Source: Puteibacter caeruleilacunae (GTDB lineage Bacteria; Bacteroidota; Bacteroidia; Bacteroidales; Prolixibacteraceae). Taken from it: DNA of 64,000 nt. The position numbers were made by a program, and so were the translations under genes. The notes beneath the pieces were generated by a model. It was not told where the DNA came from. It made no database searches and saw only the letters and a list, made by a program, of their open reading frames with translations. Positions 9,242 to 18,900 of the stretch are shown piece after piece. Each line of letters begins with the position of its first letter. The stretch's first letter is position 1. Location: positions 248,001 to 312,000 of the forward strand of contig SJCO01000010.1 in NCBI GenBank assembly GCA_005217565.1, given 5' to 3'.

Positions 9242-11116
9242 ATGCTTCAGGAGTATGATGTAATTGTTGTTGGTGCAGGACATGCGGGTTGTGAAGCTGC
9301 TGCTGCTGCTGCTAATTTGGGATCTACTACTTTGTTAGTCTCAATGGATTTAGAGAAGATTGCGCAAATGTCGTGTAATCCAGCAATGGGAGGTATTGCC
9401 AAGGGACAAATCGTTAGAGAGATTGATGCCTTGGGTGGTTATGCAGGAATGATTACCGATCAATCATCTATTCAATTCAGAATGCTTAATCGCTCAAAAG
9501 GACCTGCTATGTGGAGTCCCCGATCACAGTGTGATAGAATGGTATTCTCAAAGAATTGGAGAAAACAGCTTGAGGAAATTGAAAACCTGGATTTCTGGCA
9601 AGGAACAGTGGTTAAGCTATTGTTGAATGAAGGACAGGTAGAAGGTGTTGTAACGGATGTTGGAATTGAGTTTAAAGCAAAAACTGTTATTCTTACTAAC
9701 GGTACTTTTTTGAATGGTTTAATTCATATAGGACGCACACAATTAAAAGGTGGTAGAATAGGAGAGAAGTCTAGTCATAATATTACTGAACAGTTGTTTG
9801 ATGCCGGATTCAAAACCGATCGTATGAAGACAGGTACTCCTGTTAGGATTGATGGACGGACAATCGATTTTTCTAAACTTACGGAGCAGAAAGGAGAAAC
9901 TTCATTTTATAAGTTCTCCTATATGAGTCATACAAGAGAGGTGCTTGAACAAAAAAGTTGTTGGATAACTTATACAAATCCAGGAGTGCATGATTCTTTA
10001 AAATCAGGATTCGATGATAGTCCACTTTATAATGGAACTATTAAAAGTATAGGTCCCCGTTATTGTCCTAGTATCGAAACAAAATTAATAACATTTGCTG
10101 ATAAGGATCAGCATCATCTTTTCCTTGAGCCGGAAGGTGAAACAACTATTGAGTATTATCTTAATGGATTTTCATCATCCCTTCCATGGAATGTTCAGTT
10201 GGAGGCATTGCATAAAGTTCCAGGATTAGAGAACGCAAAAATTTTACGTCCTGGTTACGCAATAGAATATGACTTCTTTGATCCGACTCAACTGTATCAT
10301 ACTTTAGAGACGAAGCTAGTTAAGAATCTTTATTTTGCTGGACAGATTAACGGAACTACAGGATATGAAGAGGCAGGAGCACAAGGTATGATGGCGGGAA
10401 TTAATGCACATCAGAAATGTGTAGAAGGTGATGAATTTATTCTTGGTAGAGATGAAGCATATATAGGTGTACTAATTGATGACTTAGTTACTAAAGGTGT
10501 TGATGAACCTTATCGTATGTTCACTAGTCGTGCTGAGTATAGAATTCTACTTCGTCAGGATAATGCTGATGCGCGTTTGACACCAATGGGGTATAAGCTT
10601 GGACTTGTAAAAGATGATCGATATAATGCATTGCAGGAAAAACTGGAATGGCGTGATAAGGTGATCGAGTTCTGTAAAACGTTTAGTCTTAAACCTAAAT
10701 TTATCAATGATGCGTTGAAGAAATATGGAACTACTCCATTAAAGCAAGGCGTAAAATTGATTGATATTATCTTGAGACCACAGCTTACTATTTTTGATGT
10801 TATCAATGAGGTGAAACCGTTTAAAGATTTTTGTGATCAAATACCAAATCGAAGAGAGGAGATTATTGAAAGTGCCGAAATCTTAATGAAATATTCAGGC
10901 TATATTGAGCGTGAAAAATTGCTTGCTGATAAATTAAAAAGACTAGAGAATATAAAGATCGAAGGTAAGTTTGATTATCAAACAATCCATACTTTGTCGA
11001 CCGAGGCAAGACAAAAGCTTAGTGCTATTCAGCCTAAGACCATAGGTCAGGCTAGCCGAATTACAGGTGTCTCTCCATCCGATATAAATGTGCTTTTAAT
11101 ATTGTTAGGAAGATAG
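9242..11116 (+). CDS. mnmG: tRNA uridine-5-carboxymethylaminomethyl modification enzyme MnmG (GidA)
   Basis: MnmG is the FAD-dependent partner of MnmE and modifies U34 in the wobble position of several tRNAs. The 624-residue length is standard. The dinucleotide-binding motif [12 protein letters not shown] is at the N-terminus. Family blocks visible include [44 protein letters not shown] and the C-terminal [13 protein letters not shown]-like segment ([22 protein letters not shown]). A parS-like site begins at the base after its stop codon. Confidence 0.98.
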   Translation: MLQEYDVIVVGAGHAGCEAAAAAANLGSTTLLVSMDLEKIAQMSCNPAMGGIAKGQIVREIDALGGYAGMITDQSSIQFRMLNRSKGPAMWSPRSQCDRMVFSKNWRKQLEEIENLDFWQGTVVKLLLNEGQVEGVVTDVGIEFKAKTVILTNGTFLNGLIHIGRTQLKGGRIGEKSSHNITEQLFDAGFKTDRMKTGTPVRIDGRTIDFSKLTEQKGETSFYKFSYMSHTREVLEQKSCWITYTNPGVHDSLKSGFDDSPLYNGTIKSIGPRYCPSIETKLITFADKDQHHLFLEPEGETTIEYYLNGFSSSLPWNVQLEALHKVPGLENAKILRPGYAIEYDFFDPTQLYHTLETKLVKNLYFAGQINGTTGYEEAGAQGMMAGINAHQKCVEGDEFILGRDEAYIGVLIDDLVTKGVDEPYRMFTSRAEYRILLRQDNADARLTPMGYKLGLVKDDRYNALQEKLEWRDKVIEFCKTFSLKPKFINDALKKYGTTPLKQGVKLIDIILRPQLTIFDVINEVKPFKDFCDQIPNRREEIIESAEILMKYSGYIEREKLLADKLKRLENIKIEGKFDYQTIHTLSTEARQKLSAIQPKTIGQASRITGVSPSDINVLLILLGR

Positions 11117-11132
11117 TGTTCCACGTGGAACT
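11117..11132. promoter_or_regulatory. parS: parS-like centromere site (ParB binding)
   Basis: The sequence TGTTCCACGTGGAACT starts right after the mnmG stop. Its core GTTCCACGTGGAAC is a perfect 14-bp palindrome and matches the conserved parS pattern TGTTNCACGTGNAACA at 15 of 16 positions. parS sites load ParB for chromosome segregation and cluster near replication origins, and gidA/mnmG is often origin-proximal. No parA or parB gene is in the window. Confidence 0.8.
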
Positions 11133-11161
11133 GTTGTTGGAAATCGATAAAATAATATTCA

Positions 11162-11209
11162 AATAAGATAGGCCCTATTAAGTTTACTATTGACTTTTTA
11201 GGGCTTATT
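11162..11209 (+). terminator. Possible terminator after mnmG
   Basis: AATAA plus GCCCTA upstream pairs with TAGGGCTTATT downstream, an 11-bp stem with a 5-base bulge, followed by an AT-rich tail. The loop is long and the T-run weak, so confidence is low. Confidence 0.4.
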
Positions 11210-11375
11210 TATTATTTTGAGTTCTGTTTTGAATTCTATGTTTTTGCGTTAATGTAAGAACAAAAGCCTGTCCGGCTTGAGGACAATGGTTGTTTGAAAT
11301 GATTAACTTATGTGTTAATAAAAATCAAATGGGACCGTTATTTAAAGGACTCATAAAATTAATTGGAGGTGTAAT

Positions 11376-13010
11376 ATGAATACATATAGAGGAAATATTG
11401 TAGATGTAGAAAATCGAAAAATATTTAAAGGGGAAGTAGTTGTTGAACGTGGTAAGATCTGCAGCATTACAAAGAAAAATGTAGAAGAGGAAGTGTATAT
11501 TTTACCTGGGCTTGTAGATGCTCATATGCATATTGAAAGTACCATGATTGTTCCTTCTTCTTTTGCTCGTTTAGCTGTCAGATGTGGAACTGTAGGTGTG
11601 GTTGCTGATCCACATGAAATAGCAAATGTAATGGGAGTGGATGGAATTGATTATATGATTCAGAATGCAAAAAAGGCTCCATTGAAATGCTTCTTTGGTG
11701 TACCATCATGTGTGCCGGCAACTCCATTTGAATCTTCAGGAGCAGTACTTGATAGCTCTATTGTTGATGAATTATTACAGCGTGAAGATCTTCATTTTTT
11801 AGCTGAAATGATGAACTTTCCTGGTGTAGTTTATAATGATGAAGAGGTGCATAAAAAGATAAATTCAGCACTTAAATATGGGAAGAGAATAGATGGGCAT
11901 GCACCTGGCTTGAAGGGTGACGATTTGACAAAATATGCAGCAGCTTCGATTACTACAGACCATGAATGTTTTAGTTATGAAGAGGCTGTATCCAAGATTA
12001 AGTTAGGGATGAAAATTCTGATTAGAGAAGGTAGTTCTGCCAAGAATTTTGAATCCTTGTATAAGTTAATTGATGAATATCCAGATGATGTAATGTTATG
12101 TACTGATGACTCCCATCCAGAGGATTTAATTGAGGTTGGTCATGTTGATAAGATCGTAAGAATGGGCGTCAAAAAAGGTGTTGATATTTTCAATTTATTG
12201 CGTGCTGCCACACTTAATCCAATCGAACATTATGAGTTAAATATTGGAAAAGGTAGAGTAGGGGATTCGGCCGATTTTATCATTGTAGACGATCTGAATG
12301 AGTTTAATATTTTAGAAACAATCATTGCTGGAGAATGTGTTTTTGATAAGGGAAAGGTTTTGTTTGATGCCGTTGATGAATGTCCTGTTAATAGATTTGA
12401 CAGGGATCCAATAAGCATAAATGATCTAGCTGTAGAACTCAATAGTGGAGATAAAATTAGAGTAATTACAGTAGAGGAAGGGGAGCTGATAACCGGACAG
12501 AAACTTGTTGAAATAGCAAAAGAGAAAGATAAAATATCCTTTATTGGAGAAGAAGATATCCTAAAAATGGTTGTATTAAGTCGCTATGATAATGCTCCGG
12601 TGCAGGTAGGATTTATTCAGAATTTTGGACTAAAGAGTGGGGCAGTGGCAAGTAGTGTTGCCCACGATAGTCACAATATTATCGCGATAGGAGTTGATGA
12701 CGAAGCCATATTACATGTGATTAATGAACTGATCAAAAATAAAGGAGGATTGGTGATCGGTGATAAAAATGAAACCGATTCATTACCACTAGAGGTTGCA
12801 GGATTAATGAGTCTAAAGGGTGGGGAAGAGGTTGCCAATATTTATAAAAAATTGCTAGAAAAAGCGAGTGCAATGGGAACTTCATTGAAGTCTCCTTTTA
12901 TGACTTTGGCCTTTATGTCTCTACTTGTAATACCAGAATTAAAACTTGGAGATCGAGGTTTGTTTGATGTGAATCAATTTAATTTTGTGGATTTAAAAGT
13001 TAAAAATTAA
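11376..13010 (+). CDS. ade: Adenine deaminase
   Basis: This amidohydrolase-superfamily enzyme converts adenine to hypoxanthine and ammonia for purine salvage. The 544-residue length fits bacterial Ade. Metal-binding and family motifs include LVDAHMHIESTM, DPHEIANV, GRIDGHAPGL-like GKRIDGHAPGLKG, TTDHEC and LCTDDSHP. The C-terminal region with VAHDSHNIIAIGVDD is characteristic of adenine deaminase rather than other amidohydrolases. A good ribosome-binding sequence (TGGAGGTG) precedes the ATG, unusual in this window. uvrC follows 8 bases later. Confidence 0.95.
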   Translation: MNTYRGNIVDVENRKIFKGEVVVERGKICSITKKNVEEEVYILPGLVDAHMHIESTMIVPSSFARLAVRCGTVGVVADPHEIANVMGVDGIDYMIQNAKKAPLKCFFGVPSCVPATPFESSGAVLDSSIVDELLQREDLHFLAEMMNFPGVVYNDEEVHKKINSALKYGKRIDGHAPGLKGDDLTKYAAASITTDHECFSYEEAVSKIKLGMKILIREGSSAKNFESLYKLIDEYPDDVMLCTDDSHPEDLIEVGHVDKIVRMGVKKGVDIFNLLRAATLNPIEHYELNIGKGRVGDSADFIIVDDLNEFNILETIIAGECVFDKGKVLFDAVDECPVNRFDRDPISINDLAVELNSGDKIRVITVEEGELITGQKLVEIAKEKDKISFIGEEDILKMVVLSRYDNAPVQVGFIQNFGLKSGAVASSVAHDSHNIIAIGVDDEAILHVINELIKNKGGLVIGDKNETDSLPLEVAGLMSLKGGEEVANIYKKLLEKASAMGTSLKSPFMTLAFMSLLVIPELKLGDRGLFDVNQFNFVDLKVKN

Positions 13011-13018
13011 TCACAGTT

Positions 13019-14839
13019 GTGGGGATTACAAATAAGCATATCGACTATCTAAAAGGTCTTGTAAAAGTATTGCCAGGAAGTCCGGGAGTATATCAATATT
13101 TCTCTGACGATGGCAAAATTATATATGTAGGAAAGGCTAAAAATCTAAAAAAAAGAGTCTCCTCTTACTTTTCAAAACGGCATGATAATCGCAAAACAGA
13201 ATTACTTGTTCGTAACATTGCCGACATAAAACATGTGGTTGTGGAGACAGAGGAAGATGCTTTATTGTTGGAGAATAATCTGATAAAAAAGTATCAGCCT
13301 CGATACAATGTATTGTTGAAAGATGATAAATCCTATCCATGGATTTGCGTCAAAAATGAGCCATTTCCACGCGTATTTCAGACTCGAACGGTAGTACGTG
13401 ATGGTTCACTCTATTTCGGTCCTTATACGTCGGTTTTCATGCTTAAAAACCTCTTAGAGCTGTTTCGACAACTCTTTAAATTGAGAACATGTAACTACCA
13501 ATTGTCTCCCGAAAATATTCAAAACGGCAAATACAAAGTTTGTTTGGAATATCATATAGGTAATTGTCTTGGTCCTTGTGAAGGACATCAAGAAGTGGAA
13601 AATTATGATATAGGAATAAAGCAAATAAAGCATATTCTTCGTGGAAATCTTCAAATGGTTATTGATCATTTAAAGCAAATCATGTCGAAATATGCAACGA
13701 ATTATCAGTTCGAAGAGGCACAACAAATTAAAGAACAATTAGACTCTCTAGAGAAATACAGAAGTAAGTCCACGGTGGTTAGTCCTACCATAAATAATGT
13801 TGATGTTTTCTCAATTGATGAAGATGAGAAGTTCGCCTATGTGAACTTTCTTCGTGTGATGAATGGAGCCGTTATTCAGGTTTATACCATGGAGGTAAAA
13901 AAGAGAATGGATGAGTCTCCTGAAGAAGTATTACCTATCGCAATTACAGAGATCAGACAAAAAATATTCTCTAATTCAAGAGAGTTTATCATACCATTTG
14001 AGCTGGATTATGACTTTGGGAATGTAAAATTGACAGTTCCTCAACGCGGAGATAAAAAGAAATTATTGGAACTATCACAGCGAAATGTGAAGTACTATAA
14101 ACTAGAAAAACGAAAATCTGCGGAGCAATTGAATCCAAATAGACATACCGATCGTGTTTTGGAAACACTGAAAAAGGATCTTCAATTGAAAGATCTACCT
14201 CGCCATATTGAGTGTTTTGATAACAGTAATTTTCAAGGCTCCTATCCTGTTGCTGCATGTGTTGTTTTTAAAAATGCAAAACCTAACAAGAAAGAGTATC
14301 GACATTTTAATGTTAAGACAGTTGAAGGTCCAAACGACTTTGCGTCGATGGAGGAAATTATTGAGCGTCGATATCGACGTTTGATGGAGGAAGAAAAAAG
14401 TCTTCCCGATTTAATCGTTATTGATGGAGGTAAAGGACAATTAGGGGCAGCATTGAATGCTCTCGAAAAATTAGATTTGAGGGGGAAGATTGCGATAATT
14501 GGTATAGCTAAAAAGTTGGAGGAAATATTTTTCCCAGGAGATTCAGTTCCATTATACCTGAATAAGAATTCTGAATCATTAAAAGTGATTCAACATTTGC
14601 GTGACGAAGCACATAGATTTGGAATTACTTTTCACCGCCAAAAACGTTCAGCTGATTTTATAAAATCAGAGCTGGATAATATAGAAGGTATAGGACCAAA
14701 GACGAAAGAACGGCTAATTCGACGATTTAAAAGCGTTGAGAATGTGAAAAAACAAAGCTATGCTGCGATAAAAGATGAAATAGGCCATTCTAAAGCAGTT
14801 AAAGTCTGTGGTTTTTTCAATATTGAGTGCGAAAAATAG
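13019..14839 (+). CDS. uvrC: Excinuclease ABC subunit C (UvrC)
   Basis: UvrC makes both incisions in nucleotide excision repair. The N-terminal GIY-YIG nuclease is seen as SPGVYQYFSDDGKIIYVGKAKNLKKRVSSYF. A UVR segment (FEEAQQIKEQLDSLEKY) lies near residues 225-260. The RNase H-like C-terminal nuclease begins near IECFDNSNFQGSYPVAACVVF, with LIVIDGGKGQ. Helix-hairpin-helix motifs close the protein (IEGIGPKTKERLIRRF). The chosen start is GTG at 13019, because no ATG lies between the ade stop and the GIY domain. Length is 606 residues. Confidence 0.96.
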   Translation: MGITNKHIDYLKGLVKVLPGSPGVYQYFSDDGKIIYVGKAKNLKKRVSSYFSKRHDNRKTELLVRNIADIKHVVVETEEDALLLENNLIKKYQPRYNVLLKDDKSYPWICVKNEPFPRVFQTRTVVRDGSLYFGPYTSVFMLKNLLELFRQLFKLRTCNYQLSPENIQNGKYKVCLEYHIGNCLGPCEGHQEVENYDIGIKQIKHILRGNLQMVIDHLKQIMSKYATNYQFEEAQQIKEQLDSLEKYRSKSTVVSPTINNVDVFSIDEDEKFAYVNFLRVMNGAVIQVYTMEVKKRMDESPEEVLPIAITEIRQKIFSNSREFIIPFELDYDFGNVKLTVPQRGDKKKLLELSQRNVKYYKLEKRKSAEQLNPNRHTDRVLETLKKDLQLKDLPRHIECFDNSNFQGSYPVAACVVFKNAKPNKKEYRHFNVKTVEGPNDFASMEEIIERRYRRLMEEEKSLPDLIVIDGGKGQLGAALNALEKLDLRGKIAIIGIAKKLEEIFFPGDSVPLYLNKNSESLKVIQHLRDEAHRFGITFHRQKRSADFIKSELDNIEGIGPKTKERLIRRFKSVENVKKQSYAAIKDEIGHSKAVKVCGFFNIECEK

Positions 14840-14921
14840 CAGTTTTTCAGTTAGTTAAGGGCGGTTTGTAGTCTGCTTTTAATTGTCTGTGTAAAAATAG
14901 AATCTAGCAGAGAAAAAACGG

Positions 14922-14967
14922 AAAAAGGGACTAAATCATCAATTTACAGAGATTTGGTCCCTTTTTT
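14922..14967. terminator. Bidirectional terminator between uvrC and rsgA
   Basis: AAAAAGGGACTAAATC pairs with GATTTGGTCCCTTTTT over 16 positions with one G-T wobble, with a 13-base loop and T-runs in both directions. It separates two convergent genes. Confidence 0.88.
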
Positions 14968-14972
14968 TAATA

Positions 14973-15917
14973 TTAGAGACGATATTTGCCTTCATCTCCT
15001 TCTATTAAGCTTAAATAGCTATTGTATCTGCTTATGTTAATTTCTCCTTCTCTTATTGCTTCCTTAACAGCACAACCTGGTTCATGGGTATGTGTGCAGT
15101 TATTGAATTGACAATTTTCAAGGAGCGCAAACATTTCTGGAAAATAGTGACTGATTTCTTCTTTTTCCATATCTACTACTCCGAAACCACGAATACCTGG
15201 AGTATCGATAATGTAGCTTCCATTACATACCTCGTGCATCTCTGAATAGGTCGTGGTATGTACTCCTTGGTTATGATAATCAGAAATTGCCTTGGTGTTA
15301 ATATTGATTGCAGGATCGATATGATTAATAATTGATGACTTCCCTACTCCAGAGTGACCAGAGAATACATTAATCTTTCCTTTCATCACTTCACTAACCT
15401 GGTCAATGTTTTGATTCTCTAAAACCGATGTACTGAAACAACGATAACCAATGGACTCATATAGCTCAATTAATTCCTGAAGCTTTTCCTTTTGCTTATC
15501 ATTGTAACGATCAACTTTATTAAAGATGATATTTACGGGAATGCGATATGCATTTGCTGTTACCAGAAAACGATCAATAAAGGTTGTAGAAGTAACAGGG
15601 TAATCAATGGTTGCAATTAAAAAGGCCTGATCGATGTTTGCAGCGATAATATGGCCTTGTTTTGATAGATTGGTAGGTTTACGTATGATATAGTTCTTAC
15701 GTGGCTCAATTTTGGTTATTACGCCTGTAATAGTCGCATCTGAACCTGTATTTTCCTGTTTGTTGAAATGAACTCGATCCCCTACTGCAACCGGATTGGT
15801 TGTTTTAATTCCTTTGATACGGAATTTACCCTTGATTTTACACTCAACACGTTCTCCCTGGTCCGATTTTACGGTATACCAGCTACCGGTTGATTTTATT
15901 ACTGTACCTTTATCCAA
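14973..15917 (-). CDS. rsgA: Ribosome small-subunit-dependent GTPase RsgA
   Basis: RsgA is a circularly permuted GTPase that assists late 30S subunit maturation. The order seen is an OB-fold N-terminal domain (to about residue 75), then G4 NKVD in IIFNKVDRY, then G1 GHSGVGKSSIINHI, then G3 DTPGIRGFGV. This is the permuted order that defines the family. A C-terminal zinc site follows as CQFNNCTHTHEPGC. The 314-residue length is typical. Its promoter region is the 120-base gap shared with the tdh terminator. Confidence 0.97.
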   Translation of the reverse strand: MDKGTVIKSTGSWYTVKSDQGERVECKIKGKFRIKGIKTTNPVAVGDRVHFNKQENTGSDATITGVITKIEPRKNYIIRKPTNLSKQGHIIAANIDQAFLIATIDYPVTSTTFIDRFLVTANAYRIPVNIIFNKVDRYNDKQKEKLQELIELYESIGYRCFSTSVLENQNIDQVSEVMKGKINVFSGHSGVGKSSIINHIDPAININTKAISDYHNQGVHTTTYSEMHEVCNGSYIIDTPGIRGFGVVDMEKEEISHYFPEMFALLENCQFNNCTHTHEPGCAVKEAIREGEINISRYNSYLSLIEGDEGKYRL

Positions 15918-15989
15918 TCTTCTTAATTTTTTGTTTGATGCCTCAAAATTAAGAATTTGTATTGAATCTTTTACAAAATAGTAGATATA

Positions 15990-16028
15990 ACAAAGTGGAT
16001 ATCATCTATTAGATAATACCCACTTTGT
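15990..16028 (-). terminator. Hairpin terminator after tdh
   Basis: ACAAAGTGGATAT pairs with ATACCCACTTTGT at 12 of 13 positions around a 13-base loop. It lies 11 bases beyond the tdh stop on the minus strand. The following T-tract is short, so it may be weak. Confidence 0.6.
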
Positions 16029-16039
16029 GTAAATTGATA

Positions 16040-17068
16040 TTATTCCCAGTTAAGGATAATCTTTCCGCAATTACCCTTTTCCATAATTTCAAATGCTTTT
16101 TGATAATCATCGGCTTCAAATTGGTGTGTAATTACCGGACTAACATCAAGTCCTGATAATAACATTTGCTCCATTTGATACCAGGTCTCATACATTTCGC
16201 GTCCGTAGATACCTTTCATGGTAAGACCTTTAAAGATGATATTATTCCAATTGATTTGGGTTGTTGTAGGAAGAATTCCTAATAATGAAATCTTACCTCC
16301 ATTATACATGTGATTTACCATATCATTAAAGGCTACAGGAGATCCTGATACTTCCAGACCAACATCAAATCCTCCTACCATACCCATACGCTGCATGGCC
16401 TCTTCAATACTGTCATTAATTGGATCGATTACTTTGGTCGCTCCCATTTGTCTTGCTAAATCACGACGATATTTACTAATATCAGTTCCTACTACATAGC
16501 GTGCACCAACAAACTTGCAAATGGCAGCTGCCATACATCCAATTGGACCACCAATACCAGTAATGATGACATCCTCACCAATCAAAGGAAATGATAATGC
16601 TGTATGAGTTGCATTACCGAGAGGATCCATGATGGAAACAATTTCATCAGGAATACGACTGTCAACTTTCATTACATTGGAAGCAGGAACTGAAACATAT
16701 TCAGCAAAACCTCCATCTCTGTTAACACCTATTCCAATGGTATTATCACAGATATGTTGACGTCCTCGTCTACAATTACGACAGTGTCCACAAGCGATAT
16801 GCCCTTCAACTGTTACTCGTTCGCCAACCTCTAAACTGTTTACTTCAGAACCAACTTCAGCGATAACACCTACATATTCATGACCAATGGTCATAGGAGT
16901 TTTGATGGTCTTTTGTGCCCAGTCATCCCATTTATAGATATGCAAATCGGTTCCACAAATTGCCGATTTGGTAACTTTAATTAATACATCATTTACACCT
17001 ACCTTAGGAATTGGCTTGTCTTCCATCCAGATTCCTTTTTCTGGTTTGCTCTTTACTATAGCTCTCAT
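16040..17068 (-). CDS. tdh: L-threonine 3-dehydrogenase (zinc alcohol dehydrogenase family)
   Basis: This medium-chain dehydrogenase oxidises L-threonine to 2-amino-3-ketobutyrate with NAD. The catalytic zinc region is AICGTDLHIYKWDDWA followed by GHEYVG, and the structural zinc lobe is CGHCRNCRRGRQHIC. The Rossmann nucleotide-binding loop appears as ITGIGGPIGCMAAA, with GG(P)IG in place of the usual GxGxxG. The 342-residue length and the KWDDWAQ segment fit Tdh better than other alcohol dehydrogenases. The usual partner kbl is not adjacent, so substrate is inferred from similarity. Confidence 0.88.
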   Translation of the reverse strand: MRAIVKSKPEKGIWMEDKPIPKVGVNDVLIKVTKSAICGTDLHIYKWDDWAQKTIKTPMTIGHEYVGVIAEVGSEVNSLEVGERVTVEGHIACGHCRNCRRGRQHICDNTIGIGVNRDGGFAEYVSVPASNVMKVDSRIPDEIVSIMDPLGNATHTALSFPLIGEDVIITGIGGPIGCMAAAICKFVGARYVVGTDISKYRRDLARQMGATKVIDPINDSIEEAMQRMGMVGGFDVGLEVSGSPVAFNDMVNHMYNGGKISLLGILPTTTQINWNNIIFKGLTMKGIYGREMYETWYQMEQMLLSGLDVSPVITHQFEADDYQKAFEIMEKGNCGKIILNWE

Positions 17069-17090
17069 AGGTCAGTTTTTATTATATGTA

Positions 17091-17240
17091 ACGAACATGA
17101 ACTTTCTTCATTCTAAAATTCATACCTGAGAATGATTAAAATTTATGTGAGCTCCTGAATGTATTTAAATTTTTAGCACATTCAGAAATCAAAAAATTTT
17201 AAACAGACGAAATCTCTTAAAGCTAATACTCTAGCAAGTA
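17091..17240 (+). repeat. Dispersed intergenic repeat, copy A
   Basis: The 340-bp gap between tdh and the GH32-like gene has no ORF. It holds ACGAACATGAA at 17091-17101 and a 30-bp block at 17132-17161 that is identical at 27 of 30 positions to 30806-30835. A degenerate AGACGAAATC...CTAATA-type segment near 17205-17235 resembles the AATCT-rich segments upstream of polA and menF. The rest of the gap is AT-rich with no other signal I can support. Confidence 0.55.
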
Positions 17241-17408
17241 TATTTCACTTGCTAAAAGATATCGGCAAATTACCGCTATTTTTAATAATGATATAGAACA
17301 TTTATCAGCTTTTTGTGGCTAATTAAATATTGAAATGTTCTTTAGTTTTCTTTACGCTAATTTGATGTATTATGTTTTGGGGAACACTATAGTGTCTACA
17401 ATTTCTTG

Positions 17409-18785
17409 TTACTGATACATTGAATTTAGTGTGTGAATAGTTAACTCTTCTACAGTTAACTCCCCCCCTATTGTAAACAAGTTATATCTATTTTCTTTTG
17501 GATCTGCAGTATAACATGAACTCATAACTTTTTGTCCACCGTTGGCAAACAATTCAAGTGATGTTCTGTCAACTAATATCTCAAGTTTTATTTTACCATT
17601 AACTGGTTTGAGTTTTATTGTTTTTCCTAGGCAGCTTAATGTTTGTGTATCCACCGAATAAACAAGTTCTACACCTTGCGTTTGTTTCCCTTTTCTAAGT
17701 AGTAAACCAAAGTTATTGCATGAGTTTAAGTCAAATGTTCCTTGTATGTGTAAACAATCTCCAGTAAGACTTTTGAGTATATTTTGATTAACTCCAGGTA
17801 GAAGGTTTTTATTTTTCCAATACGATTTCTTTTTATAGGCATTGGTAATTTCATGAGCAGGTATTCTGCATACTTGATATTGATCTCCTATGCGTTGAAT
17901 CGATAATTCTACAGGAAAAGTTAATTGTCCGTTGAAATTCATACCTGGAAATTCAGCCCCTTTCATCCATGCCATTTGAATTACTCTTGAGCCGTTTGAA
18001 TCATCCACCTTAAAAGTTTTTGGTGAATAAAAGTTCTTTCCTCCATCAAGTTTTAATATTTTCGATTGAGGTTTAAACATTTGACCGTTAAACTCTCCTA
18101 ACATATAGTTGCCGTGATCATCTGATAGTACCCATTTCTTTGTAGAAGGTTGGTTTTTGATCGGTAACTCGAAAAAATCAGGATTGCTGTCGATTCCTAT
18201 AACCTGACTGGAAAAATCCCAATTGATTAGATCTGATGACGTGTAAAATGAAACTCCATTGATTGTCGAGTTTTCTTTGTCTTTTTCAATTGTAAGAAGA
18301 ATCCATTTTTGGCTATTTTCATGCCATATAATACGCGGAGTATGTGGTATTAATTGAGAATTTAAATGAATGTTTAGTTTTTGTTTGCCTTCGATCCATT
18401 TATTATCACTTAATTTTGCATACTTGAGCTCCAAATCAGAGGATACAAAAAACGAAAGGAGTTCATTATCTGAACGAACTATAGTGCCTGTCTTCATTGC
18501 TTCTGGTACATCAATTATCTGCTCCTTGTCGATATCCCAATTTAATAGGTTTGTACTTCTGAGAGATCTGAACTGATATGAATCATTATTTGTCTTGGCT
18601 ACGTAATAAAGCGTATGATTTCCTGAATTACTAATAACACCTTGAAACTGATACAGCTCTGCAGTGGATGGCGAAACATGATATTGAGGACGGAATACTT
18701 CTGTTTTACGGGGATTGTCTTTTGCATTTAATTGTAGTTGAGTTGTGAAAAGCAGAAGAATGAAATAGGCATATCTTTTAATCAT
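17409..18785 (-). CDS. Exported GH32-family protein lacking catalytic acids
   Basis: The 458-residue protein has a signal peptide (about residues 1-21) and then a full-length GH32 fold: a five-bladed propeller with RPQYHVSP, SSDLINWDF, DFFELP, GNYMLGEFNGQMF and AWMKGAEFPGMNFNGQLTFP, and a C-terminal beta-sandwich with LEILVDRTSLELFANGG. In active levanases and fructosidases the nucleophile sits in WMNDPNG, the stabiliser in RDP and the acid/base in EC. Here the aligned residues are Gln46 (ELYQFQG), Thr149 (HTPR) and Ser200 (DSNPDFFELP). All three acids are gone, so hydrolysis is not expected. A binding or regulatory role is an inference. It is divergent from the metalloprotease gene. Confidence 0.85.
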   Translation of the reverse strand: MIKRYAYFILLLFTTQLQLNAKDNPRKTEVFRPQYHVSPSTAELYQFQGVISNSGNHTLYYVAKTNNDSYQFRSLRSTNLLNWDIDKEQIIDVPEAMKTGTIVRSDNELLSFFVSSDLELKYAKLSDNKWIEGKQKLNIHLNSQLIPHTPRIIWHENSQKWILLTIEKDKENSTINGVSFYTSSDLINWDFSSQVIGIDSNPDFFELPIKNQPSTKKWVLSDDHGNYMLGEFNGQMFKPQSKILKLDGGKNFYSPKTFKVDDSNGSRVIQMAWMKGAEFPGMNFNGQLTFPVELSIQRIGDQYQVCRIPAHEITNAYKKKSYWKNKNLLPGVNQNILKSLTGDCLHIQGTFDLNSCNNFGLLLRKGKQTQGVELVYSVDTQTLSCLGKTIKLKPVNGKIKLEILVDRTSLELFANGGQKVMSSCYTADPKENRYNLFTIGGELTVEELTIHTLNSMYQ

Positions 18786-18900
18786 GAGTATGGTGTTTAA
18801 AAGTTTGTTTAAGTGTTTTATAAATATTCAATATTTTTTTCGTTGTCGCAAGAACTCTTTAAATTTAATTAATTGTGTAACAACATTAAACTCATTTGCT

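Noticed and set aside
11210-11375. Purine riboswitch before adenine deaminase
   Set aside because: The leader lacks the conserved purine riboswitch junction and paired loops; only a short AAGCC/GGCTT stem is present.
12230-12442. Antisense ORF of 70 codons inside ade
   Set aside because: It is a shadow of the ade reading frame, with no start signal or recognisable domain. The same applies to other short ORFs inside ybeY, uvrC, polA, menB, ilvE and typA.
18784-18900. Longer N-terminus for the metalloprotease
   Set aside because: The extension places a poor, cysteine-containing segment ahead of a textbook signal peptide beginning at 18901.
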